This document shows, piece after piece, positions 21,018 to 28,040 of a stretch of 44,329 bases of DNA. Origin of the DNA: a virus; IMG/VR virus record IMGVR_UViG_3300025728_000017, positions 1-44,329 of that record. One strand, given 5' to 3'. Each line of letters begins with the position of its first letter. Positions within the stretch are counted from its first letter, which is position 1. A model generated the notes under the pieces. The model had not been told where the DNA came from, made no database searches, and saw nothing but the letters and a program-made list of their open reading frames with translations. The position numbers and the translations under genes are program-made.

Positions 21018-21190
21018 ACGAAGAACTGGAAGAAAAACGCGTACAAGGCCAAATCAAGTTCGCGGAAGATTTGTTCAAACTGACATACCGCACCGGCGCG
21101 CCGCTGAACAAATCCGAAGCAGCGTGGGTAGCCGCGCAGCTTGAAGAACTCGGATACCGCAAATTCGAAATCGTAGAGGAGGACGTATGA
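21014..21190 (+). CDS. Small acidic helical protein (58 residues)
   Basis: MNEELEEKRVQGQIKFAEDL, then LNKSEAAWVAAQLEELGYR and an acidic end. Two helices are likely. It lies directly before the CsrA-like gene and overlaps it by 4 bases (ATGA), so the pair may be co-translated and could act together; this is inference. Confidence 0.55.
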   Translation: MNEELEEKRVQGQIKFAEDLFKLTYRTGAPLNKSEAAWVAAQLEELGYRKFEIVEEDV

Positions 21191-21501
21191 CCAATCTCGT
21201 ACTGACACGCAAAGCCGGCCAAGCGGTACGGCTGATCATTGACGGCCGAGCTACCTACTGCGACATCTTGGATGTTACAGGCGGCACTTGCCAATTTCGT
21301 TTAACCGACGTCAAGGAAAACGGGGTTCAGACAGAGAACCTACGTGTTCAACGCGTCCGGTTCCGTGACTCCCTGCAAATTGCGGAAGGGATTAGCGTCC
21401 AGGTTGTGGACCTCGCCAAAGGCCATGCAAAGCTCAATTTCACCGCACCGCGGGAAGTACAGATCCTGCGTACCGAACTGATAAAGGAGAAGGAAGAATG
21501 A
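21187..21501 (+). CDS. CsrA/RsmA-like protein with two joined half-units
   Basis: The protein has 104 residues; CsrA has about 61. Its start NLVLTRKAGQAVRL matches CsrA strand 1 (LILTRRVGETLMI), including the L-T-R contact residues. Its end GISVQVVDLAKGHAKLNFTA, then PREVQILRTEL, matches CsrA strands 2-5 and the conserved arginine of its RNA site (VHREE). The roughly 50 residues between also look CsrA-like: ATYCDILDVTGGTCQFRLTD resembles strands 2-3, and RVRFRDSLQIAEG resembles strand 1. It therefore reads as a tandem pseudo-dimer with probably one complete RNA site. CsrA proteins bind GGA in leaders of mRNAs and control translation; a phage copy could take over host Rsm control or regulate phage mRNAs. 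Confidence 0.7.
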   Translation: MTNLVLTRKAGQAVRLIIDGRATYCDILDVTGGTCQFRLTDVKENGVQTENLRVQRVRFRDSLQIAEGISVQVVDLAKGHAKLNFTAPREVQILRTELIKEKEE

Positions 21502-21695
21502 ATTTGCCATGGTGGGCTGTCTATCTACTTAGCTTCGACTTTGCCGTACGTCTTACGCTGTCAGGGATAGCGGCGACGATAGTTTCTACATGCCCAATCT
21601 TCGAGCACTCGAGATGGCAGCGTAGAGCAATCATTAGCTCAGGATTGTTGACAGCCTTTGGTTTCTTCTTAGGTATTTGGTCCGCGCCGCTGTGA
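21498..21695 (+). CDS. Small membrane protein (65 residues)
   Basis: MNLPWWAVYLLSFDFAVRLT has a first membrane segment, and SSGLLTAFGFFLGIWSAPL a second; SRWQRR between them is a positive loop. The gene overlaps the CsrA-like gene upstream and the cysteine-rich gene downstream by 4 bases each. AAGGAGAAGG upstream is a good ribosome binding site. The function is unknown. Confidence 0.6.
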   Translation: MNLPWWAVYLLSFDFAVRLTLSGIAATIVSTCPIFEHSRWQRRAIISSGLLTAFGFFLGIWSAPL

Positions 21696-22006
21696 ACCGC
21701 TTCCCATGCCGCTGCCGGTCTTGCGATGGTCGCAGAACGCTTACGCAGCCACCGGAGTACATGCGCAACAGCTGCAAGTGCAAAGCCTGCCAGGCGGCGC
21801 GCGAGAAGGGGATAGAACCCGTCGTGCATTGCGATTGCGGCGGGACGTATCGGGTTGACTGGTATCGCAAGAAGAAAGAACACAAACAACTGGGGTGCAA
21901 ATGTTCAGGATTCTCCTGGGACAATGGCACCCATCGCAAAGGCAGCGCCAGCCCATCGAACGGGTGGTACTGCCACGACTGGAAAGGAGAAGGACAGCAT
22001 GAGTAA
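21692..22006 (+). CDS. Cysteine-rich (zinc-binding) phage protein
   Basis: It has a GTG start at 21692 and 104 residues, of which 13 are Cys. They come as C-R-C-R-S-C, C-K-C-K-A-C, H-C-D-C-G-G and C-K-C-S-G, plus a C-terminal WYCHDW. The segment YRVDWYRKKKEHKQLGC is typical of a common phage family that binds several zinc ions; no biochemical function is known. It overlaps both neighbours. Confidence 0.7.
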   Translation: MNRFPCRCRSCDGRRTLTQPPEYMRNSCKCKACQAAREKGIEPVVHCDCGGTYRVDWYRKKKEHKQLGCKCSGFSWDNGTHRKGSASPSNGWYCHDWKGEGQHE

Positions 22007-22271
22007 GCACACGAAAGGCCCCTGGTCGAAGAATCGGTATGGTGAACTGAAAGACCCAAACGGAAAAGATATCGGGGTATGGGGCTTTGGGGTTTCCCAT
22101 GTAACGCGATCAGAAGAAGCAGAGGCTAACGCGGTTCTTCTAGAAACGGCTCCCGAGCTGCTAGAAGCACTCGAAATGCTTGTTTTGTTTACCAATCCAA
22201 AACCTTCGAATGCCTCCGCCCTGGCGAATGCGCATCGAGTTATAGATAAAGCTACAAGCAATAGCAATTAA
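21999..22271 (+). CDS. Phage protein of the TKGPW...APELLEAL family
   Basis: The protein is 90 residues. KHTKGPWSKNRYGELKDPNG at the N terminus and EAEANAVLLETAPELLEALE in the middle define a very common small phage/prophage family. No function has been established. The ATG at 21999 has GGAGAAGG upstream. It is the last gene before the promoter at 22277. Confidence 0.75.
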   Translation: MSKHTKGPWSKNRYGELKDPNGKDIGVWGFGVSHVTRSEEAEANAVLLETAPELLEALEMLVLFTNPKPSNASALANAHRVIDKATSNSN

Positions 22272-22276
22272 TCCAC

Positions 22277-22314
22277 TTGACATACCTTGTGCCGCTCTCT
22301 ACCATCTGCGGCAC
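22277..22314 (+). promoter_or_regulatory. Strong sigma-70 promoter with overlapping palindrome
   Basis: TTGACA (22277-22282), exactly 17 bases and TACCAT (22300-22305): the best consensus promoter of the genome. A perfect inverted repeat GTGCCGC/GCGGCAC (22289-22295 and 22308-22314) spans the -10 box, so it could be an operator. It drives the recombination/replication genes from 22341. Confidence 0.7.
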
Positions 22315-22340
22315 ACCTTAACCGAAAAGGAACTTGCAAC

Positions 22341-22787
22341 ATGTCGATCGAAGCCCTGATCCAAGCCCATACCGAAGCGCTGCTCGCGAACACCGAAGCC
22401 GTCAAGCTGCTGACCCTCTCACTGGCCGGGCGTACTCCATCTAAAGCTGAAAAAGTAGAGAAGTTCGACAAGAGCGGTACGACCGGCAAAACCCCGGACA
22501 AAGTAATCGTTGATGAAATCGCAGTAAGCGAAGCTGGTACGACGGTCGTCAACATCGAAGAAGGCATTAACGTAACCGCCGCTGAAGTCCTTCCTTACGA
22601 AACGGCTCGCGCACTGGTTCTCAAACTGGCCGGCGCCGGCAAGCGTGCAGAAATCCCGCAGGTCTTCAAGGCCCACGGCATCGACAACCTGAAAAAGCTC
22701 CTGGACAAAGAAGACGACTTCAGCACCGTGAACGACCAAGCGAAGCTGGAAGCCGTCTACGTCGATCTGCTGAAGCTCGAGGGCTGA
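22341..22787 (+). CDS. Hypothetical replication-region protein
   Basis: This is 148 residues, starting MSIEALIQAHTEALLANTEA. A helical N terminus (1-35), a charged linker (36-95) and a C-terminal helical domain (ETARALVLKLAGAGKRAEIP, then HGIDNLKKLLDKEDDF) are visible. Proteins with this C-terminal pattern are found before DUF2800/DUF2815 genes in phages; the function is unknown. It is the first gene after the strong promoter at 22277. Confidence 0.65.
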   Translation: MSIEALIQAHTEALLANTEAVKLLTLSLAGRTPSKAEKVEKFDKSGTTGKTPDKVIVDEIAVSEAGTTVVNIEEGINVTAAEVLPYETARALVLKLAGAGKRAEIPQVFKAHGIDNLKKLLDKEDDFSTVNDQAKLEAVYVDLLKLEG

Positions 22788-22790
22788 GCC

Positions 22791-24347
22791 ATGGGCGCAC
22801 ACGCACTCTTAAGCCCTAGCGGTATGCCAGCAGCAATTCGTTGCTTGGCTAAGCCGCATCGGGAACGCGGGTTGCCGGACCAGTCCAGCAGCTTTGCTGA
22901 CGAAGGCACCGCAGCGCATTTCCTGATGGAGCAATGCTTGCTGCAAAACGTGGACGCGAAGCACTTTCAAGGTCTGCGCATCCAGGTTAAAGACGGAGTA
23001 ACCGAGTTCCACACCTCCGGCCAATATCCGGTCGGGCTCGACATGATCGGCCCAATGCAGAAAGCTTTGGATTACGTTCGGGCTGTCGCTGATGGCGCGA
23101 CGATCTACACCGAACAGAAACTCAGCATTGCGCACATCACCGGCGAGCATTGGCACAAAGTCACCGACGCTGTCTGCTTTCTTACTGATGTCGGAAACTA
23201 CATCGATTTCGATACTGGCGAGATTTACTCAAAGGATGAAGTAGAACCGGCCACTGGCACCACTGACGTTTGGATCATCACGGGGCGCGTTGCTCACTCG
23301 ATTGATCTCAAGTGGGGCATGGGCGTCAAGGTCTTCGCTAAGGATAACGAACAGCAGGAGATGTACACCGACGCCGGTTTGCAGGAGTTCGACTTCCTAG
23401 GCGAAGTGGAAGAGATCCACCTGCACATCCTGCAGCCTCGGTTGCAGCACTTTGACGAACATGTCATGACTCGTGCCGAGCTCAACGCGCGTATCGAACG
23501 TATTCGTCAAGCGTCCGATCGCATCGCTTTCACGCCTGGCGAAATGCTTCCGGCGACACCAGGGGAGAAGCAGTGCAAATTCTGTAAGCGCGCTGCTACA
23601 TGCAATGAGCGTACCGATCATACCATGGAGCTAATCGTGGGCGAATTCGTGGATCTGGATAAGGGTTTCGTCAAGGTAGAAATGCCGCAGGCTGAAAAGC
23701 TGTTGGCGCAATCGTTCGGCGTCAAGCCGGCGGCGATCACTTGGCATGAACGCTGGATCAGCGACCACGATCCGCGAGATACAACCGACGCGCACTTCAC
23801 CGTCAAGAAGCCAAGCATTCGGCCATCGCTGGAAGCGGCAACCGAAGCGGTAGCCACGGCGGACGATGAGCGTTTGGCGACCCTTATGGACGCTGCCGAC
23901 ATGATCGAAGGTTTTGCCAAAGCGGTACGCGCTGAAGTCGAGCGCCGCCTACTGGCCGGTAAGTTCACCGATGCTCGCTACAAGCTGGTCGAAGGTCGAC
24001 AGGGTGCGCGTAGCTGGACCAGCGAGGAGGAAGCTGAAGCAGCACTGAAAGCGATGCGCTTGAAGGTCGACCAAATGTACGACTTCAAGCTGATCAGCCC
24101 TACAACGGCGGAGAAGGTCTTGAAGGAAGCTAACCCACGCAAGTGGATCAAGCTGCAGCCATTGATTGGCCGTAGCGATGGCAAGCCATCCGTAGCACCG
24201 GCCAGCGATAAGCGTCCTGCTTTAAGCATGGCGATTGCCGAGCAGTTCGAAGAGCTGCCGGCGGAAGTAGAAACTCTGATGAACGCTGAGCTTGAGCATG
24301 CGTCCATTGAATGGCCTGTCGAAGACAACTTCGACGATCTCGTTTAA
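22791..24347 (+). CDS. DUF2800 protein (RecB/Cas4-like PD-(D/E)XK nuclease)
   Basis: This is 518 residues from the ATG at 22791. The N terminus AHALLSPSGMPAAIRCLAKP and SSSFADEGTAAHFLMEQCL are hallmarks of DUF2800. The nuclease core is visible as TTDVWIITGRVAHSIDLKWG, with D...D-LK as catalytic residues near 155-173. C-K-F-C-K-R-A-A-T-C near 263 may be an iron-sulphur or zinc cluster ligand set, as in Cas4/AddB relatives. Together with the DUF2815 protein it probably works in DNA end processing and recombination. Its length is usual for the family. Confidence 0.85.
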   Translation: MGAHALLSPSGMPAAIRCLAKPHRERGLPDQSSSFADEGTAAHFLMEQCLLQNVDAKHFQGLRIQVKDGVTEFHTSGQYPVGLDMIGPMQKALDYVRAVADGATIYTEQKLSIAHITGEHWHKVTDAVCFLTDVGNYIDFDTGEIYSKDEVEPATGTTDVWIITGRVAHSIDLKWGMGVKVFAKDNEQQEMYTDAGLQEFDFLGEVEEIHLHILQPRLQHFDEHVMTRAELNARIERIRQASDRIAFTPGEMLPATPGEKQCKFCKRAATCNERTDHTMELIVGEFVDLDKGFVKVEMPQAEKLLAQSFGVKPAAITWHERWISDHDPRDTTDAHFTVKKPSIRPSLEAATEAVATADDERLATLMDAADMIEGFAKAVRAEVERRLLAGKFTDARYKLVEGRQGARSWTSEEEAEAALKAMRLKVDQMYDFKLISPTTAEKVLKEANPRKWIKLQPLIGRSDGKPSVAPASDKRPALSMAIAEQFEELPAEVETLMNAELEHASIEWPVEDNFDDLV

Positions 24348-24384
24348 CCACTGAAATACCAACGACATATACTGAGGATTTACC

Positions 24385-24933
24385 ATGAAACATACTTTCC
24401 AAAACGCCCGCATTTCGTTCCCGAACATCTTCGAACCAAAGGCTTCTGAAAGCGGTTCGCTGCAGTTCAGCGCGGCTTTCCTGTTCGACCCTGCACACCC
24501 AGGTATCGCTGGCCTCGATGCGGTGATCGACCAGGTTGGTAAAGCTAAGTGGGGCGACAAGTGGGGCGCAGTAAAAAAGGAACTGAAGGCGGGTGACAAG
24601 CTGCTTACCCACAATGGTGACAGCAAAGCTTCCCTGGCCGGCTACGAGGGTAACCTGTACTTCAACGCCTACAACACCGTGCGACCTACCGTCGTGGACC
24701 GCGATCGTAGCCCGTTGGTAGCTGCTGACGGCAAACCGTACTCCGGCTCCTACGTCAACGTGATCATCGACGTGTGGGCACAGGAGAACAAGTACGGGAA
24801 GCGCGTCAACGCCCAGCTACAAGGCATCCAGTTCGTGAAGGACGGGGAAGCGTTCTCCGGTGGCGGCACCTCGGCAGATGCTAGCGACTTCGAAGAGATC
24901 GCAGACGGGGCGGACGCGGACGACCTGGCCTAA
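24385..24933 (+). CDS. DUF2815 protein, likely single-stranded DNA-binding protein
   Basis: The protein has 182 residues. It opens KHTFQNARISFPNIFEPKAS, with the later VDRDRSPLVAADGKPYSGSY and INA-like YVNVIIDVWAQENKYGKRVN, all DUF2815 features. The C-terminal 25 residues are strongly acidic (ASDFEEIADGADADDLA), like the protein-interaction tail of SSBs. DUF2815 proteins have an OB-type fold and pair with DUF2800. A terminator follows 17 bases after the stop. Confidence 0.88.
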   Translation: MKHTFQNARISFPNIFEPKASESGSLQFSAAFLFDPAHPGIAGLDAVIDQVGKAKWGDKWGAVKKELKAGDKLLTHNGDSKASLAGYEGNLYFNAYNTVRPTVVDRDRSPLVAADGKPYSGSYVNVIIDVWAQENKYGKRVNAQLQGIQFVKDGEAFSGGGTSADASDFEEIADGADADDLA

Positions 24934-24950
24934 CCGCTAAAGCAATTCGA

Positions 24951-24976
24951 AAAGCCCGGCTTGCGTCGGGCTTTTT
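24951..24976 (+). terminator. Rho-independent terminator after the DUF2815 gene
   Basis: AAAGCCCG/CGGGCTTT, an 8-bp perfect stem with an 8-base loop, followed by TT(G)TT on the plus strand. It closes the DUF2800-DUF2815 unit; a new promoter follows at 25000. Confidence 0.85.
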
Positions 24977-24999
24977 GTTGACCGCTCGTCGGGATACGC

Positions 25000-25028
25000 A
25001 AGACAACACAAGCAACTCGTTGTACAGT
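25000..25028 (+). promoter_or_regulatory. Candidate early promoter, copy of the one at 18368
   Basis: AAGACA (25000-25005), 17 bases and TACAGT (25023-25028). The spacer starts ACACAAGCAA, as at 18368, and ACAAC-11-GTTGT is again present. It lies just after a terminator and before genes that begin at 25064, so a promoter is required here. Confidence 0.6.
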
Positions 25029-25063
25029 TGACCTATCGAAATCAAACAGTAGGGAGAAGGGGA

Positions 25064-25234
25064 ATGGAACGGGTAGCCGCAGCGGTAGGAATTATCTGGA
25101 TATTTTTAACCATGTACCTAACTTTTCAAGCAGTCAAAGACGGTTACCTGGTGTACTTCGGTATCGTCGCATCATCCGCCGTTGTAGGACTAGCTATTCT
25201 GCTTCAGTTCCTCGTAGGAGTGGCCTTCGGATGA
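25064..25234 (+). CDS. Small membrane protein (56 residues)
   Basis: It starts at the ATG at 25064 with AGGGAGAAGG upstream; a longer frame from 25028 would begin in the promoter. Two membrane helices: VAAAVGIIWIFLTMYLTF and YFGIVASSAVVGLAILLQFL. The loop is KDGY. It overlaps the next gene by 4 bases. The function is unknown. Confidence 0.65.
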   Translation: MERVAAAVGIIWIFLTMYLTFQAVKDGYLVYFGIVASSAVVGLAILLQFLVGVAFG

Positions 25235-25374
25235 ACAACCGTCGCCTTCACAGCGGAATTCAAACTGTCGATATGTCCGCCGGCTACGCACGACGGGTTG
25301 CGCCTTTCTACGTTACCGAGCAGTTCTACATGCTCGGCGACCACGGGTGCTACTGCCCAATTTTCTATCGTTGA
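25231..25374 (+). CDS. Small hypothetical protein (47 residues)
   Basis: MNNRRLHSGIQTVDMSAGYA, then RRVAPFYVTEQFYMLGDHGC. It overlaps the upstream gene (ATGA) and lies in a good operon context. The ribosome binding site is GTAGGAG, 12 bases before the ATG. No family is recognised. Confidence 0.5.
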   Translation: MNNRRLHSGIQTVDMSAGYARRVAPFYVTEQFYMLGDHGCYCPIFYR

Positions 25375-25385
25375 GGAAGTTAAGA

Positions 25386-25598
25386 ATGACCACTTTCGCA
25401 AACAGCACCGTCCCTCAATCCGCCGCGCGCCATGTGCTCGCCCAACTGGTCGACCTGCATGTCCCGGTAAACATTGAGTACCTGCGCGGCAACGTCGTTC
25501 TCAGCGTACCGGCCACGTTTGCCAAGACGCTGGACACGGCCTGCGAGAAGGTTAACCAGGCGATCGCGGACGGCGTTCCGCCAGGGTGCTTCTCATGA
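25386..25598 (+). CDS. Small hypothetical protein (70 residues)
   Basis: MTTFANSTVPQSAARHVLAQ, then VDLHVPVNIEYLRGNVVLSV and a C-terminal helix. It reads as an alpha/beta domain. GAGGAAG lies 8 bases upstream. It overlaps the frameshifted gene downstream by 4 bases. The function is unknown. Confidence 0.6.
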   Translation: MTTFANSTVPQSAARHVLAQLVDLHVPVNIEYLRGNVVLSVPATFAKTLDTACEKVNQAIADGVPPGCFS

Positions 25599-26232
25599 AC
25601 GTTTTCGTATTCAGTGACGATTTCGCCGGGTTTCGTTCGCTGTTCTGCGAAGAGACCGACGTTACGGCGGGAGACGGTGAAAAATTCGTTCGACTGGGGG
25701 ACGTCACGGAGCTGACCCGGGAGCGCGATTTCCTGTTGAAGCAAATGCGAGAAATGGCTCTGGCGCAACCGTTCGCCATGGTCGACTATGTAAAAGGTCC
25801 ACATCAGAGAACACCCGGGCTCGACACCTACAAATGGTTCTGGTGGAACAGCACGGCGCGTCCGATCTATAAGAACGCGTTATGCGACGTAGTGCTGTCG
25901 GACGGGTCTATCCATTTCAATGTCACACCAGATTTCGATTGGAGCGGCTACGGCGATCTTTATGTAGTAATGGCGCGCCACGGTGCAAACCTAGATTGCA
26001 TGGAGCCGGTAGACAGACCCGCATCAGTTGTTTATCCGGCGGACCCCTCGAAGGATACTTCTGAGGCAATCCTTCGTCCTCCCGTAGTTCTGCCGTAGTT
26101 CTGCCAGAGCGTGAAGAAGGCGAACCGTATTGGTCCGGCGAACTCGACGCGGACTTTGATCAGCGCCTTGAGTGGGCCGAGGCAAAGGGCTTCAACCGCG
26201 CAATCGACAAGGTCAAGGAGCTGAATAAATGA
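25595..26232 (+). pseudogene. Phage gene broken by an 11-bp tandem duplication
   Basis: The frame from the ATG at 25595 gives 167 residues and stops at 26098. GTAGTTCTGCC is present twice in direct succession (26084-26094 and 26095-26105). With one copy removed, the frame runs on from RPPVVLP into EREEGEPYWSGELDADFD and ends KVKELNK at 26232: a 208-residue protein. The next gene overlaps that second stop by 4 bases (ATGA), as between intact genes here, which shows that the long form is the ancestral one. No known domain: residues 35-55 are a helix (TRERDFLLKQMREMAL), and the middle is rich in W, Y and F. Whether the break is in the phage, is reversible or is an assembly error is open. Confidence 0.8.
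26084..26105 (+). repeat. Perfect 11-bp tandem duplication
   Basis: GTAGTTCTGCC twice without a gap, with CC before it, so that 24 bases (26082-26105) match in register. It causes a frameshift (11 is not a multiple of 3) and creates the stop TAG at 26096-26098. Confidence 0.97.
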
Positions 26233-26300
26233 TCACCAAATGCGTTCTCTTCTGCCTGATCTTCGTATGGGCGCCTGCCATGTACTGGGTAGCGTCATGA
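26229..26300 (+). CDS. Membrane microprotein (23 residues)
   Basis: MITKCVLFCLIFVWAPAMYW and three more residues: a single membrane helix. The start overlaps the ancestral stop of the broken gene (ATGA) and the end overlaps the next ATG. AAGGAG lies 8 bases upstream. Real by chain position; the function is unknown. Confidence 0.5.
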   Translation: MITKCVLFCLIFVWAPAMYWVAS

Positions 26301-26521
26301 AATCCAAATACGGCCAAGTGTGCGCCAAGCACCCCGAGCTAGCAGGCCGGCGCTACCTGCTTAGCAATAACTGTATTAAGTGCCACAACGAACGATCAAA
26401 GGCGAATCACGCACGGCGTAAGGCGCTACTGGAAGAGCTACTGGAAGCGGCGCACCAAGCCCGGCAGTCGTCGCCAAGGCTGGATAAGGCATTGGAGGCA
26501 TACGGGTATGGCGAGGCCTAA
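26297..26521 (+). CDS. Small zinc-finger-like protein
   Basis: The protein is 74 residues. C9-x2-H12 (VCAKHPEL) and C26-x2-C29 (NCIKCHNE) could bind zinc, followed by a basic helix (RSKANHARRKALLEELLE). It is a common type of small phage protein near DNA replication genes; a nucleic-acid-binding role is inferred. It overlaps its neighbours by 4 and 14 bases. Confidence 0.65.
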   Translation: MKSKYGQVCAKHPELAGRRYLLSNNCIKCHNERSKANHARRKALLEELLEAAHQARQSSPRLDKALEAYGYGEA

Positions 26522-26651
26522 TATCCCACTGGCGGACCTAGCTTTCGCCTACGAGCTGCGCTGTGAAGGCCTCTCGTGGAAGGAAGTAATGCGCCACGTA
26601 TCTTGGGAGCGCACAGCGCTGATCAAGGCAATCGCTCAAAGACTGAATTAA
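26508..26651 (+). CDS. Small HTH-like protein (47 residues)
   Basis: MARPNIPLADLAFAYELRCE, then GLSWKEVMRHVSWERTALIK. The order helix-GLSWK-helix is that of short phage HTH proteins. GGAGG lies 11 bases before the ATG. It overlaps the upstream gene by 14 bases. A DNA-binding regulatory role is plausible but unproven. Confidence 0.6.
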   Translation: MARPNIPLADLAFAYELRCEGLSWKEVMRHVSWERTALIKAIAQRLN

Positions 26652-26661
26652 GGAGACGGAA

Positions 26662-26940
26662 ATGGACGTGCTGAAAAACATATCGGACTCACTGGCGGTA
26701 GAAAAAGGGATGCCGGGCATAGGCGTGGCTATTTGGCCGCGGGGTGAAAAAGTAGGGGAAAACTATCACCTTTGCTCGGTGGGGGAGTTCTTGTCCAAAC
26801 CGGAGAATCAGAAGGGAACTTGGTGCATCGACGGCGGATGGGGCGGCCCGCCCGGACCTATCATTGTCAAGTGGTCGGAGAAGGGCTACTGGATCAACGG
26901 AGGCTTCTGCGGAAGGCTGCTAACAGAAGATCATGTATGA
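26662..26940 (+). CDS. Hypothetical protein before the polymerase gene
   Basis: This is 92 residues from the ATG at 26662 (AAGGAGACGG upstream). The middle and end are rich in glycine and tryptophan (GTWCIDGGWGGPPGPIIV, KGYWINGGFCG). No family recognised. Its last bases overlap the start of the polymerase N-terminal gene (ATGA). Confidence 0.6.
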   Translation: MDVLKNISDSLAVEKGMPGIGVAIWPRGEKVGENYHLCSVGEFLSKPENQKGTWCIDGGWGGPPGPIIVKWSEKGYWINGGFCGRLLTEDHV

Positions 26941-28040
26941 ACCTCGACAAATGCATTTTCCTGGACACGGAAACCTTCTGCGAAACGCCGATCAACAACG
27001 GGACGCACCGTTACGCAGAAGGCGCCGAGATCATCATGTGGCAGTGGGCGGTCGGCGAGGGGCCTGTCGAGATTCGCGACGGGGATGAAGACATCCGCGA
27101 CTTACTCGCTTTGCTTGAGGATGAAAGTTATGAAGTGGTTATCCACAATTCGGCGTTTGATCGGAATGTCATCCGACACGCCACCGGAATCGTTATCCCC
27201 GTCGAACGAGTCTTCGACACCATGGTCTGCGCAATGGCCCATTCACTCCCAGGGAGCCTATCTACTGTTGGAACCATTCTTGGAGTCGCGCAGGACAAAG
27301 CCAAAGACAAGGAAGGTAGAACGTGGATCAGTCTTTTCTGCAAGCCTCAACCGAAGGGGCGCAAGATTCGTCGTGCGACGAAGGTTTCTCATCCGGTAGA
27401 GTGGCAGCGCTTCCGCGACTACGGCGGCCTTGACATTGAGGCGATGCGGGAGATCTACAAGAAGCTCCCGCGCTGGAACTACCGCGGTGCGGAGAAGGAA
27501 TTGTGGCACCTCGACCAGCGTATTAATGAACGCGGCGTGCTGATGGACTTAGACCTGGCGCATGCCGCTATCCGCGCTTCGGATCGTGCTCAGAAGCTAT
27601 TAGGCGCTCGGACGCAGAAGCTGACCGGCTACGTCGACGAGGAGGGTGAACTGACCGGCCAGGGTGTCGCCAGTGCCAACCAGCGCGACAAGATGCTGGA
27701 ACACATCCTGGAGGCTTACGGAGTGGGTTTGCCTGACCTTCAGATCAGCACGCTAGAGCGCCGCATCGACGATCCCGATTTGCCGGTGGAGCTGCGCGAA
27801 CTGCTGGCCGTCAGGCTCCAAGCATCGAAAACCTCGGTCAGCAAGTACAAACGCGTTCTGAACGGGGTAAGCGCCGACGGCAGGCTGCGGGGGCTTCTCG
27901 CGTTCTGTGGCGCGTTGCGCACGGGACGATGGGCGGGTCGCCTATGGCAACCTCAGAATCTTGCCCGTCCTACGATAAAGAACAAAGAAATTGAACAGTG
28001 GATTGAAGCCTTGAAGGCGGATGCCGAGGATTTGGTATGA
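26937..28040 (+). CDS. DNA polymerase A, N-terminal part (3'-5' exonuclease and thumb)
   Basis: The protein has 367 residues. The exonuclease motifs are Exo I FLDTETF (D10, E12), Exo II IHNSAFDRN (D75) and Exo III YGGLDIEAM (Y162, D166). The thumb and the beginning of the palm follow, ending with RTGRWAGRLWQPQNLARP, the R.GR...PNLQ-like template-binding element of T7-like family A enzymes. The frame stops there, before motif A. The rest is in the separate gene at 28823. The stop overlaps the start of the methyltransferase (ATGA). A typical undivided phage enzyme of this type would be around 700 residues; the two parts add up to that. Confidence 0.92.
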   Translation: MNLDKCIFLDTETFCETPINNGTHRYAEGAEIIMWQWAVGEGPVEIRDGDEDIRDLLALLEDESYEVVIHNSAFDRNVIRHATGIVIPVERVFDTMVCAMAHSLPGSLSTVGTILGVAQDKAKDKEGRTWISLFCKPQPKGRKIRRATKVSHPVEWQRFRDYGGLDIEAMREIYKKLPRWNYRGAEKELWHLDQRINERGVLMDLDLAHAAIRASDRAQKLLGARTQKLTGYVDEEGELTGQGVASANQRDKMLEHILEAYGVGLPDLQISTLERRIDDPDLPVELRELLAVRLQASKTSVSKYKRVLNGVSADGRLRGLLAFCGALRTGRWAGRLWQPQNLARPTIKNKEIEQWIEALKADAEDLV

